From Aurantiacibacter luteus (GTDB taxonomy: Bacteria; Pseudomonadota; Alphaproteobacteria; Sphingomonadales; Sphingomonadaceae), in assembly GCF_001010945.1 (NCBI RefSeq), contig NZ_LBHB01000001.1:744001-808000 (forward strand): a stretch of 64,000 nt of DNA, in the 5' to 3' direction. How positions within the stretch are numbered: position 1 is the first letter of the stretch; every line of letters begins with the position of its first letter. Both the position numbers and the translations under genes were made by a program. Of the stretch, positions 57,619-64,000 are shown one piece after another. Under the pieces are notes generated by a model that did not search any database, was not told where the DNA came from, and was given only the letters and a program-made list of their open reading frames with translations.

Positions 57619-58686
57619 TCAGCGCGCCACGGGCAGATGCACGCGGAAATGCGTCCACCCGGCCTCGTCGTCGCGTTCGTGGCTGACCCGCCCGTCCATG
57701 TCGCGCACCAGTTTCTGCACCAGCGCGAGGCCGAGGCCTTGCCCGTTGGCCTTGCTGGAGACGAAGGGCTCGAAGATGTGGTCCGCTAAAGCGGGGTCGA
57801 TGCCCGGCCCGTTGTCGCTCACCTGCACCTCGATCGGCAGCTTGACCGGCCGGCCCAGGCGCATGACGCGCATGGCAAGCCCGCTGGCAAACCGGGTGCG
57901 GATCGTCACCTGCGGCGCGGGCGAGGTCATGGCGGCATCGCGGGCGTTGGCGAGCAGGTTTACGAGGACCTGCACGAGCGCCCCCTCGCTCGCCAGCACG
58001 GGCGGCAGAGAGGGGTCGAACTCCTCGCGCCAGGCAAGCTCGGGCGCAGTCGTCAGTCGCACGGTCTGCATTGCCCGGTGGACGGCAGAGTGAAGGTTGA
58101 ACGCGGCGACGGGATCAGGCCGCTCGCGTCCCAGCCGCTGCATCCGGTCGATAAGCTGCGCGATGCGATCGACCTCGTCCTGGATGAGGCCGGTCAGCTT
58201 GGCCTCGCCCTCCCCCAGCTTCCTGCCGAGCAGCTGCGCCGCGCCGCGGATGGCGGCGAGCGGGTTCTTGATCTCGTGCGCGAGCACGGCGGGGCCGCGC
58301 AGCGCCGGTCGCCGTTCCTGCTCCTCGAACCGCTCGCCCTGGCTCGCATCGGACAGCGTCAGCACCCGCCAGCCCGGATTGCCCGGCAGGGTGGAGACGG
58401 TAAGGTTGACGCGCAGGCGTTTGTCGCCGACCGCCATGTCCAGCCCGCGCGCGACCAGCTGCGCCTCCGGACTCTCCAGGCTCTCGCGAAAGCGGGGCTC
58501 GGCAAGCTGGAGGCAATCGAGCAGGCCGCGACCGACGAAGCGAGAGGCGCTGGCTCCCAGCAGGTCCTCGCCCGCCGGATTGACCTCGCGCACGGTCATG
58601 TCCGGACCGACCAGCAGCAGGGCGAAATTCAGTCCCGCGATCTGCTCGCGCGGGCCGGGAACGTCGGCTGAAACGCCCTCGCTCAC
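57619..58686 (-). CDS. ntrB: Nitrogen regulation sensor kinase NtrB
   Basis: A 355-residue cytosolic histidine kinase/phosphatase for NtrC. PAS domain ([20 protein letters not shown]), HisKA with His in [22 protein letters not shown] (in two parts) and HATPase N/G boxes ([40 protein letters not shown]). GTG at 58686 overlaps the dusB stop (GTGA), fixing the start. No membrane segment, consistent with NtrB rather than NtrY. Confidence 0.94.
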   Translation of the reverse strand: MSEGVSADVPGPREQIAGLNFALLLVGPDMTVREVNPAGEDLLGASASRFVGRGLLDCLQLAEPRFRESLESPEAQLVARGLDMAVGDKRLRVNLTVSTLPGNPGWRVLTLSDASQGERFEEQERRPALRGPAVLAHEIKNPLAAIRGAAQLLGRKLGEGEAKLTGLIQDEVDRIAQLIDRMQRLGRERPDPVAAFNLHSAVHRAMQTVRLTTAPELAWREEFDPSLPPVLASEGALVQVLVNLLANARDAAMTSPAPQVTIRTRFASGLAMRVMRLGRPVKLPIEVQVSDNGPGIDPALADHIFEPFVSSKANGQGLGLALVQKLVRDMDGRVSHERDDEAGWTHFRVHLPVAR

Positions 58687-59723
58687 GCAGCTTCGCGGGA
58701 AGGCGACATGGCGGGCGAGCGCGTCACGAACGGCTCGTAGAAGCGCTCCAGCTCGTCCAGCACCACTTTCGCATCGTCGATGAAGTTGACCTTGTTGCGG
58801 AAGTCGGCGCTGCCGTGGAGGCCCTTGGTGTACCAGCCCAGATGCTTGCGCGCGATCTTGACGCCGACGTCCTCGCCGTAGTGCGCCAGCATCCCGTGAT
58901 AATGCTCGATCAGCGTATCGTACTGCTCGCCGAAGCTGGGGCCCTCGAGACTCTCGCCGGTGCACCACCAATGCATGACCTGGCCGAGCAACCACGGCTT
59001 GCCGTAGGCGCCGCGTCCGATCATCAGTCCGTCCGCGCCCGATTGCTCGAGCGCCGCAGCGGCATCGGCGATCGTGCAGATATCGCCGTTGACGATTATG
59101 GGGATGGACACCGCTTCCTTCACCTTGCGCACGAAGCGCCAGTCGGCGCTTCCCTTGTACATCTGGTTCCGGGTGCGGCCGTGAACGGTGACGAGCTGGA
59201 CGCCCAGGTCCTGCGCTATGCGGGCGAGTTCGGGCGCATTCAGGCTGTCATGGTCCCAGCCCATGCGCATCTTGACTGTCACCGGCACCTTTACCGCCTG
59301 TACCGTCGCTTCCATCAGCTTGATGGCCAGCGGCACCTCGCGCATCAGCGCGCTGCCGGCGAACTGGCCCACGACCTTGCGCACCGGGCAGCCGAAGTTG
59401 ATGTCGATGATGGCCGCCCCGTTTGCCTCCTGGATGCGCGCCGCCTCGGCCATCGAGGCCGGGTCGCAGCCGACGAGCTGCATGGAGACCGGCTCTTCGG
59501 TCGGATGCCACTCGGCCTTCTGGATGGACACGCGCGTCTCGCGGATGGCGGCCTCGCTGGCGATCATCTCGGTCACGTTGAGGCCGCTGCCGTATCGGCG
59601 TACCAGCGTGCGGAACGGCAGGTCGGTCACCCCCGTCATCGGCGCAAGCACGACCGGCTCGGCAATCGTCACGGGGCCGACGGCGATGGGCTTGAGGGCC
59701 GGAGGGGCGGGGATGGTCGTCAT
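58683..59723 (-). CDS. dusB: tRNA-dihydrouridine synthase B (NifR3)
   Basis: A 346-residue FMN-dependent enzyme that reduces uridines in tRNA. It has [20 protein letters not shown], the catalytic-Cys loop [57 protein letters not shown], and NGDI and [10 protein letters not shown]. As nifR3 it heads the ntrBC operon in many alphaproteobacteria; here too the next gene overlaps by four bases. Confidence 0.96.
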   Translation of the reverse strand: MTTIPAPPALKPIAVGPVTIAEPVVLAPMTGVTDLPFRTLVRRYGSGLNVTEMIASEAAIRETRVSIQKAEWHPTEEPVSMQLVGCDPASMAEAARIQEANGAAIIDINFGCPVRKVVGQFAGSALMREVPLAIKLMEATVQAVKVPVTVKMRMGWDHDSLNAPELARIAQDLGVQLVTVHGRTRNQMYKGSADWRFVRKVKEAVSIPIIVNGDICTIADAAAALEQSGADGLMIGRGAYGKPWLLGQVMHWWCTGESLEGPSFGEQYDTLIEHYHGMLAHYGEDVGVKIARKHLGWYTKGLHGSADFRNKVNFIDDAKVVLDELERFYEPFVTRSPAMSPSREAA

Positions 59724-59797
59724 GCGGGGTGCCTAAAATATGGGCAGGCGCATAGTGGATTGCTTGGGTGCACTCAAGCGGCTAGCGCGCGGAGCCG

Positions 59798-60943
59798 ATG
59801 GTGGACACCCCCCTCCCCTCCTTTGCCGCGATCATCGTGGCGGCCGGGCAAGGCCTGCGCGCCGGACAGCCGCTGCCCAAGCAGTTCGCCTCGTGGCGCG
59901 GCAAGCCGGTGGTGCGCCACTCCGCCGAGGTGCTGTCCCGTGCGAGCCAGCTCTTCGTCGCCATCCCCGAAGGTGCGGATGAGGTGGCGGGCGAGGCACT
60001 GGCAGGTTTGTCCGGCATCAAGCTCGTCACCGGCGGAGCGACGCGGCAGGACAGCGTGCGGTTGGCCTTGGAGACTTTGGAGAGCGACGCGCCCGAGCGC
60101 GTGCTGATTCACGATGCCGCCCGGCCCGACTTGCCTGCCGAGGTCATCGCCCGCCTGCTTTACGCGCTAGACGAGCATACCGGTGCCATTCCCGTACTAC
60201 CGGTGGTGGACTCGATGGTCGTCGCGGAATACGGCCTGATGGCAGGCGATGCCGGGCGCGAGCGGTTACGCCGGGTGCAGACCCCGCAGGCTTTTCGCTA
60301 CGCAGACATCCTCGCCGCCCATCGCGCGTGGACGGGTGAAGCCACAGCGGGCGACGATGCCCAGGTGCTGCGCGCCGCCGGGCACGACGTGGCACTGGTC
60401 GAGGGTGACGAGCGGCTCAAAAAGCTGACATTTGCGGAGGATTTCATGCACATCGCCCTTCCCTCCCTGCGCGTCGGCACAGGCTACGACGTCCACCGCC
60501 TCGCGCCCGGCGAGGAACTGTGGTTGTGCGGCCTCAGGATCGAGCACGACCAAGGCCTCGCCGGTCACTCCGATGCCGACGTCGGCCTGCACGCCGTGGT
60601 CGACGCCATCCTCGGCGCGTGCGCGCGCGGCGACATCGGGCAGCACTTCCCGCCAAGCGAGGCGCGCTGGAAGGGCGCGGCCTCCTCCGCCTTCGTCGAG
60701 CACGCCGTCGTGCTGGCCGCCGAGGATGGATGGCAGGTCGGCAACGTCGATCTAACGCTGATCTGCGAGGCACCGAAGATCGGCCCCCACCGCGAGGCAA
60801 TGCGTGCGAAGCTGGCGGAACTGCTGGGGGTTGCCGTCGATTGCGTCAGCGTGAAGGCCACCACCACCGAGCGCCTCGGCTTCACCGGTCGCGGCGAAGG
60901 CATTGCCGCACAGGCCATTGCCATGCTGGTGCGCGGGTCATGA
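59798..60943 (+). CDS. ispDF: Bifunctional IspD/IspF enzyme of the MEP isoprenoid pathway
   Basis: A 381-residue fusion. N-terminal IspD (residues 1-220): AAIIVAAGQGLRAGQPLPKQF, LIHDAARPDLPAEV and QTPQAFR; C-terminal IspF (225-381): RVGTGYDVHRLAPGEELWLCG, HSDADVGLHAVVDAILGACARGDIGQHFP (in pieces) and SVKATTTERLGFTGRGEGIAAQA. It makes CDP-ME and MEcPP for isopentenyl diphosphate. The fusion is typical of alphaproteobacteria. ATG at 59798 is in the 74-base gap divergent from dusB. Confidence 0.95.
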   Translation: MVDTPLPSFAAIIVAAGQGLRAGQPLPKQFASWRGKPVVRHSAEVLSRASQLFVAIPEGADEVAGEALAGLSGIKLVTGGATRQDSVRLALETLESDAPERVLIHDAARPDLPAEVIARLLYALDEHTGAIPVLPVVDSMVVAEYGLMAGDAGRERLRRVQTPQAFRYADILAAHRAWTGEATAGDDAQVLRAAGHDVALVEGDERLKKLTFAEDFMHIALPSLRVGTGYDVHRLAPGEELWLCGLRIEHDQGLAGHSDADVGLHAVVDAILGACARGDIGQHFPPSEARWKGAASSAFVEHAVVLAAEDGWQVGNVDLTLICEAPKIGPHREAMRAKLAELLGVAVDCVSVKATTTERLGFTGRGEGIAAQAIAMLVRGS

Positions 60944-61431
60944 GCCTGCTGCCGGACGACATCGCCGCCCTTGCCCGGCGCGTGATCGAGGAAAACCGCG
61001 CCGCCGGGCGCACCGTGGCCCTTGCCGAAAGCTGCACCGGGGGACTCGTCGCAGCCGCTCTCACCGAGATTGCCGGAAGCTCCGCCGTGCTCGATCGCGG
61101 CTGGGTGACCTATTCGAACGCCGCCAAGCAGGCCGAATTGGGCGTTCCGGGCGACATCATCGATGCCTTCGGCGCCGTGTCGGTCGCGTGTGTGTTCGAG
61201 ATGGCCCGCGGCGCTTTGGAACGCAGCGGGGCCGACGTGGCCGTGGCAATCAGCGGAATCGCCGGCCCCGACGGCGGCAGCGCGCTGAAGCCGGTGGGCA
61301 CGGTGGTCTTCGGCAAGGCGGTGCGCGGCGAGGACGATCCCAGCGCCGACGAGCGACTGTTCGAGGGCGAGGACCGCGCCGGCGTACGCCGTCAGGCGAC
61401 GCTCTGCGCGCTGGAACTGCTGCTGCCGTAA
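60940..61431 (+). CDS. pncC: Nicotinamide-nucleotide amidase (CinA C-terminal type)
   Basis: A 163-residue stand-alone CinA C-terminal domain, which deamidates NMN in NAD recycling. LAESCTGGLVAAALTEIAGSS, GWVTYSNAAKQAELGVP and VAISGIAGPDGGSALKPVGTV are typical. ATG at 60940 overlaps the ispDF stop. Its last 40 bases overlap the 3' end of the convergent ratA gene. Confidence 0.9.
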   Translation: MSLLPDDIAALARRVIEENRAAGRTVALAESCTGGLVAAALTEIAGSSAVLDRGWVTYSNAAKQAELGVPGDIIDAFGAVSVACVFEMARGALERSGADVAVAISGIAGPDGGSALKPVGTVVFGKAVRGEDDPSADERLFEGEDRAGVRRQATLCALELLLP

Positions 61432-61856
61432 AGCTCTGCCGCGCGCGCCTCGAAGGCGCCCACCATCTTGCGGAAGGCGCGGTCGATGTACTGGCCCGCC
61501 AGCGTCTCGAACATGATGTTCTTGAAGGCGAAGTCGACGCAGAAATCGATGTCGCAGGCGTGTTCGCCCGGCACGTCCTTGAACGTCCAGTTGTTGTCGA
61601 GATCGCGCAGCGGCCCATCGACGTAGTGGACGTTGATGGTGCGCGGACGGTCCTTGATCACGCGGCTGGTGAACTTCTCGCGCAGCGCCTTGAAGCCGAC
61701 CAGCATGTCGGCCGTCATCTCGGTATCGCTGTCGCGCTTCACCCGCGTGGCGATGACCCAAGGCAGGAATTCGGGATAGCGATCGACGTCGGCGACGAGG
61801 TCGAACATCTGCTCGGCGCTGTAGGGAAGGCGCCGCGTTTCCTGGATCTTAGGCAT
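61392..61856 (-). CDS. RatA/COQ10-like START-domain protein
   Basis: A 154-residue Polyketide_cyc/COQ10 family protein. The start [21 protein letters not shown] and DVDRYPEFLPW are signature, plus VGFKALREKFTSRV and LAGQYIDRAFRKMVGAFEARA. Eukaryotic COQ10 binds ubiquinone; bacterial RatA names come from a proposed ribosome-associated toxin. Pairing with lipA is usual in alphaproteobacteria, where a ubiquinone-chaperone role is the more likely. Its ATG overlaps the lipA stop by one base (TGATG). Confidence 0.88.
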   Translation of the reverse strand: MPKIQETRRLPYSAEQMFDLVADVDRYPEFLPWVIATRVKRDSDTEMTADMLVGFKALREKFTSRVIKDRPRTINVHYVDGPLRDLDNNWTFKDVPGEHACDIDFCVDFAFKNIMFETLAGQYIDRAFRKMVGAFEARAAELYGSSSSSAQSVA

Positions 61857-62800
61857 CAGGCCTTCGCCTTCGCCTTTGCCAGCTTCGCCTCGCGCGCGGC
61901 GCGCATCTGGGCGAAATCATCGCCTGCGTGATAGCTGGAGCGCGTCAGCGGGGTTGCGGCCACCTGCAGGAATCCCTTCGCACGCGCGATCGAGCTGAAG
62001 GCGTTGAACGCCTGCGGGGTAACGAAATCCTCGACCTTGGCGTGCTTCGGCGTCGGCTGGAGATATTGCCCCATGGTGATGAAATCGACATCGGCGCTGC
62101 GCATGTCGTCCATCACCTGGTGAACCTCCAAGCGCTGTTCGCCGAGGCCCAGCATGATGCCCGACTTGGTGAAGATCATCGGGTCGTGGCTTTTCACCTC
62201 TTCCAGCAGGCGGAGGGAGGCGTAGTATCGCGCGCCCGGCCGGATCGTCGGGTACAGCCTTGGTACCGTTTCGAGATTGTGGTTGTAAACGTCCGGCCCT
62301 GCCTCACAAATCGCCTCGACGGCGGGGCGCATCTTGTTGCGGAAGTCGGGCGTCAGGATTTCGATGGTCGTGTCCGGTGTCTCGCGGCGCAGCGCCCGGA
62401 TCACCTTCACGAATTGGCTCGCCCCGCCGTCGGGCAGGTCGTCGCGGTCGACGCTGGTGATGACGATGTGTTCGAGCCCCATCTTGCCCGCCGCCACGGC
62501 GACATTCTCGGGCTCCATCGGGTCGACGAGACGCGGCATCCCCGTCTTGACGTTGCAAAAGGCGCAGGCGCGCGTGCACACGTCGCCCAGGATCATCACC
62601 GTGGCGTGCTTCTTCGTCCAGCACTCGCCGATGTTCGGGCAGGCCGCTTCCTCGCACACCGTATTGAGATTGAGGTCGCGCATCAGCTTGCGCGTCTCGT
62701 GATAGCCCTGGCTGGTCGGTGCCTTGACGCGGATCCAGTCGGGCTTGCGCTGGCGTGCCGGACGCTCTTCGGGCTGCGGTGGCGAGGAAAGATCGTTCAT
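61856..62800 (-). CDS. lipA: Lipoyl synthase
   Basis: A 314-residue radical SAM enzyme that inserts sulfur into octanoyl groups of E2 and GcvH proteins. The auxiliary cluster [12 protein letters not shown] and the radical [16 protein letters not shown] are intact, with [18 protein letters not shown] and [14 protein letters not shown] conserved C-terminal [11 protein letters not shown] follows. ATG at 62800 is chosen; an upstream ATG at 62887 would overlap the divergent carbonic anhydrase start and adds unrelated residues. Product is needed by PdhC encoded in this window. Confidence 0.95.
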   Translation of the reverse strand: MNDLSSPPQPEERPARQRKPDWIRVKAPTSQGYHETRKLMRDLNLNTVCEEAACPNIGECWTKKHATVMILGDVCTRACAFCNVKTGMPRLVDPMEPENVAVAAGKMGLEHIVITSVDRDDLPDGGASQFVKVIRALRRETPDTTIEILTPDFRNKMRPAVEAICEAGPDVYNHNLETVPRLYPTIRPGARYYASLRLLEEVKSHDPMIFTKSGIMLGLGEQRLEVHQVMDDMRSADVDFITMGQYLQPTPKHAKVEDFVTPQAFNAFSSIARAKGFLQVAATPLTRSSYHAGDDFAQMRAAREAKLAKAKAKA

Positions 62801-62864
62801 TTCGCGTGCCCACTTAGTGCCCCCCCTTGCCAGAGGCAATGCCGCGCGGCAGAGGCTTTCGTCC

Positions 62865-63515
62865 ATGACGCAGCATAATTCCGCCATGGGCGATCTCCTT
62901 GCCGGCTATCACCGCTTCCGCGACGGCCATTGGGCCGAGGAACGCGAACGGTGGAGCGCCCTCGCCGAAGGGCAATCCCCGCGCACGATGGTGATCTCCT
63001 GCTCCGACAGCAGGGTCGATCCCTCGCAGATTTTCGACGTCGCGCCGGGCGAGCTGTTCGTGGTCCGCAACGTCGCCGCGCTGGTGCCGCCGTTCGAGAC
63101 TACTCCCGGTCAGCACGGCGTTTCCGCCGCGCTCGAGTTCGCGGTGCAGTTCCTGAAGGTGGAGCAGGTCATCGTGCTCGGCCACGGCATGTGCGGCGGT
63201 TGCCAGGCTGCGCTGACGCAGGACCTGCACGGCAATGCGCTGGGCGAAGGCGGGTTCGTCGCCAAGTGGATCGACATGCTCGACGACGTGCGCGATCCCA
63301 TCGCGGCGGAGCTCGGCACCACCGGACGCACAGCGGAACGTGCGATGGAACTGGCCGCCGTGAAGGTCAGCCTCGCCAACCTCAGGACCTTCCCCTGCAT
63401 CCAGGAGAAGGAACCGGCCGGCGAGATCGCCCTTCGCGGCGCCTACTTCGCCATTTCTGACGGCGTGCTGCACCTGCTCGATGAGGAAACCGGCGAATTC
63501 GCGCCCGCGGGTTGA
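62865..63515 (+). CDS. Beta-class carbonic anhydrase
   Basis: A 216-residue zinc enzyme converting CO2 and bicarbonate. Zinc ligands: Cys in [11 protein letters not shown] (with catalytic Asp-Arg), His and Cys in [27 protein letters not shown] is also typical. ATG at 62865 ([12 protein letters not shown]) is used; an ATG at 62886 is possible. Upstream frame is antisense to lipA. It is divergent from lipA with 64 bases between starts. Confidence 0.92.
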   Translation: MTQHNSAMGDLLAGYHRFRDGHWAEERERWSALAEGQSPRTMVISCSDSRVDPSQIFDVAPGELFVVRNVAALVPPFETTPGQHGVSAALEFAVQFLKVEQVIVLGHGMCGGCQAALTQDLHGNALGEGGFVAKWIDMLDDVRDPIAAELGTTGRTAERAMELAAVKVSLANLRTFPCIQEKEPAGEIALRGAYFAISDGVLHLLDEETGEFAPAG

Positions 63516-63583
63516 CCTGCCGAGGCTGATCCGGCATTGTTGCGAACCATTCGCAATCTATGTCAGCCATTCAAGGTAATTCC

Positions 63584-64000
63584 ATGCGCAAGATCATCCT
63601 GTCCACCGCCCTCGCCTCCACCGCCCTCGCGCTCACCGCCTGCGGGGACGCGCCGGAAACCACGATGGACGACCGCGTCGCGGAAAACAGCATCGACGTG
63701 CCCGAGGCGCCCGAGGCCTCCGGCGTGATGGACGCGAGCACTGTCACCGCCGAGCAACTGGCGGCCGCTGGCGTTTCGCAGGAAGCTGCCGCGGCCATCG
63801 TCGCCGGCCAGCCCTATGCCAATGTCACCGCGTTCAACGAGGTGTTGATGCAGTCGATGACGGAAGAACAGGCCGCGGCCCTGCGCGCCAACGTGTTCGT
63901 CCCCGTCAACCTCAACACCGCCACACGCGACGAACTGGCGCTGATCCCCGGCATCGACGACCGGATGATCCACGAGTTCGAGGAATACGTACCCTACGAC
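63584..64000 (+). CDS. Helix-hairpin-helix lipoprotein, 3' end cut by window
   Basis: A frame open from ATG at 63584 to the window end (139 codons, no stop). The signal ends in a lipobox LALTACGDAPE (Cys 20), followed by an acidic/Ala linker, a segment VTAEQLAAAGVSQEAAAAIV and, from about residue 111, VNLNTATRDELALIPGIDDR, a ComEA-type helix-hairpin-helix motif. This suggests a periplasmic DNA- or protein-binding lipoprotein. The full length and the second half of the HhH repeat lie outside the window. No strong ribosome site (TAATTCC upstream). Confidence 0.7.
   Translation, partial: MRKIILSTALASTALALTACGDAPETTMDDRVAENSIDVPEAPEASGVMDASTVTAEQLAAAGVSQEAAAAIVAGQPYANVTAFNEVLMQSMTEEQAAALRANVFVPVNLNTATRDELALIPGIDDRMIHEFEEYVPYD

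Overview
The window is a GC-rich chromosomal segment from an alphaproteobacterium, most likely a sphingomonad of the Erythrobacteraceae type. The indications are the dusB-ntrB-ntrC-ntrY-ntrX-hfq-hflX gene order, an Hfq with two Sm domains, hrcA-grpE with a nearby dnaK-dnaJ under an alphaproteobacterial heat-shock promoter, bifunctional IspDF, PhaR, and dense 4-base start/stop overlaps. I see no prophage, insertion sequence, CRISPR array, plasmid gene or defence island. It is housekeeping chromosome, so the unusual points are individual proteins and small sequence structures rather than a new gene cluster.

Layout. 1-5.8 kb: the 3' part of a NamZ-like muramidase gene, a small secreted protein, a methyltransferase, topoisomerase IV subunit B (parE) and an LpoA-like lipoprotein. 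5.8-8.6 kb: rsmI-yraN-gshB-DedA, divergent from the lipoprotein as in the E. coli yraL/yraM/yraN region. 8.6-14.6 kb: xerC-type recombinase, hemW, a CAP-domain protein, rdgB-rph, then divergent hrcA-grpE and a glycine-zipper lipoprotein. 14.7-17.5 kb: a secreted two-repeat protein and a three-gene copper-chaperone operon (PCuAC, HEMTH metalloprotease-like, membrane protein with an apparent CTG start). 17.6-20.8 kb: dnaK-dnaJ. 20.8-28.3 kb: large patatin-like protein, radA, cvpA, NifU-like scaffold, MHS-family transporter with a periplasmic insertion, alanine racemase. 28.4-34.9 kb: phaR, a eukaryote/archaea-type proS, DUF805 protein, M28 peptidase, RNase R.

34.9-40.6 kb: a 7-bp repeat array between rnr and a universal stress gene, pyruvate dehydrogenase E2, a thioesterase, E3, a class IV aminotransferase coupled to a sulfotransferase-like protein, and tRNA-Ser(UGA). 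41-50.1 kb: cell-wall genes (MltB-like, degenerate RlpA-like, PBP5-like), then a tightly overlapping tmk-holB-metG-tatD-MBL run and mazG. 50.1-59.7 kb: on the minus strand, dusB-ntrB-ntrC-ntrY-ntrX-(tandem Hfq)-hflX, interrupted only by a small secreted-protein gene on the other strand. 59.8-64 kb: ispDF-pncC, ratA and lipA (convergent), beta-carbonic anhydrase, and the start of a helix-hairpin-helix lipoprotein cut by the window end.

Connections. LipA makes the lipoyl group used by the E2 protein encoded at 35.5 kb. HrcA/GrpE/DnaK/DnaJ form one stress module. MltB-like, RlpA-like and PBP5-like proteins, the LpoA-like lipoprotein, Alr and NamZ all concern peptidoglycan. NtrBC/NtrYX with Hfq and HflX form a nitrogen and post-transcriptional regulation block. 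The strongest item for a second look is the two-domain Hfq, whose second domain has lost its rim RNA-binding arginines.
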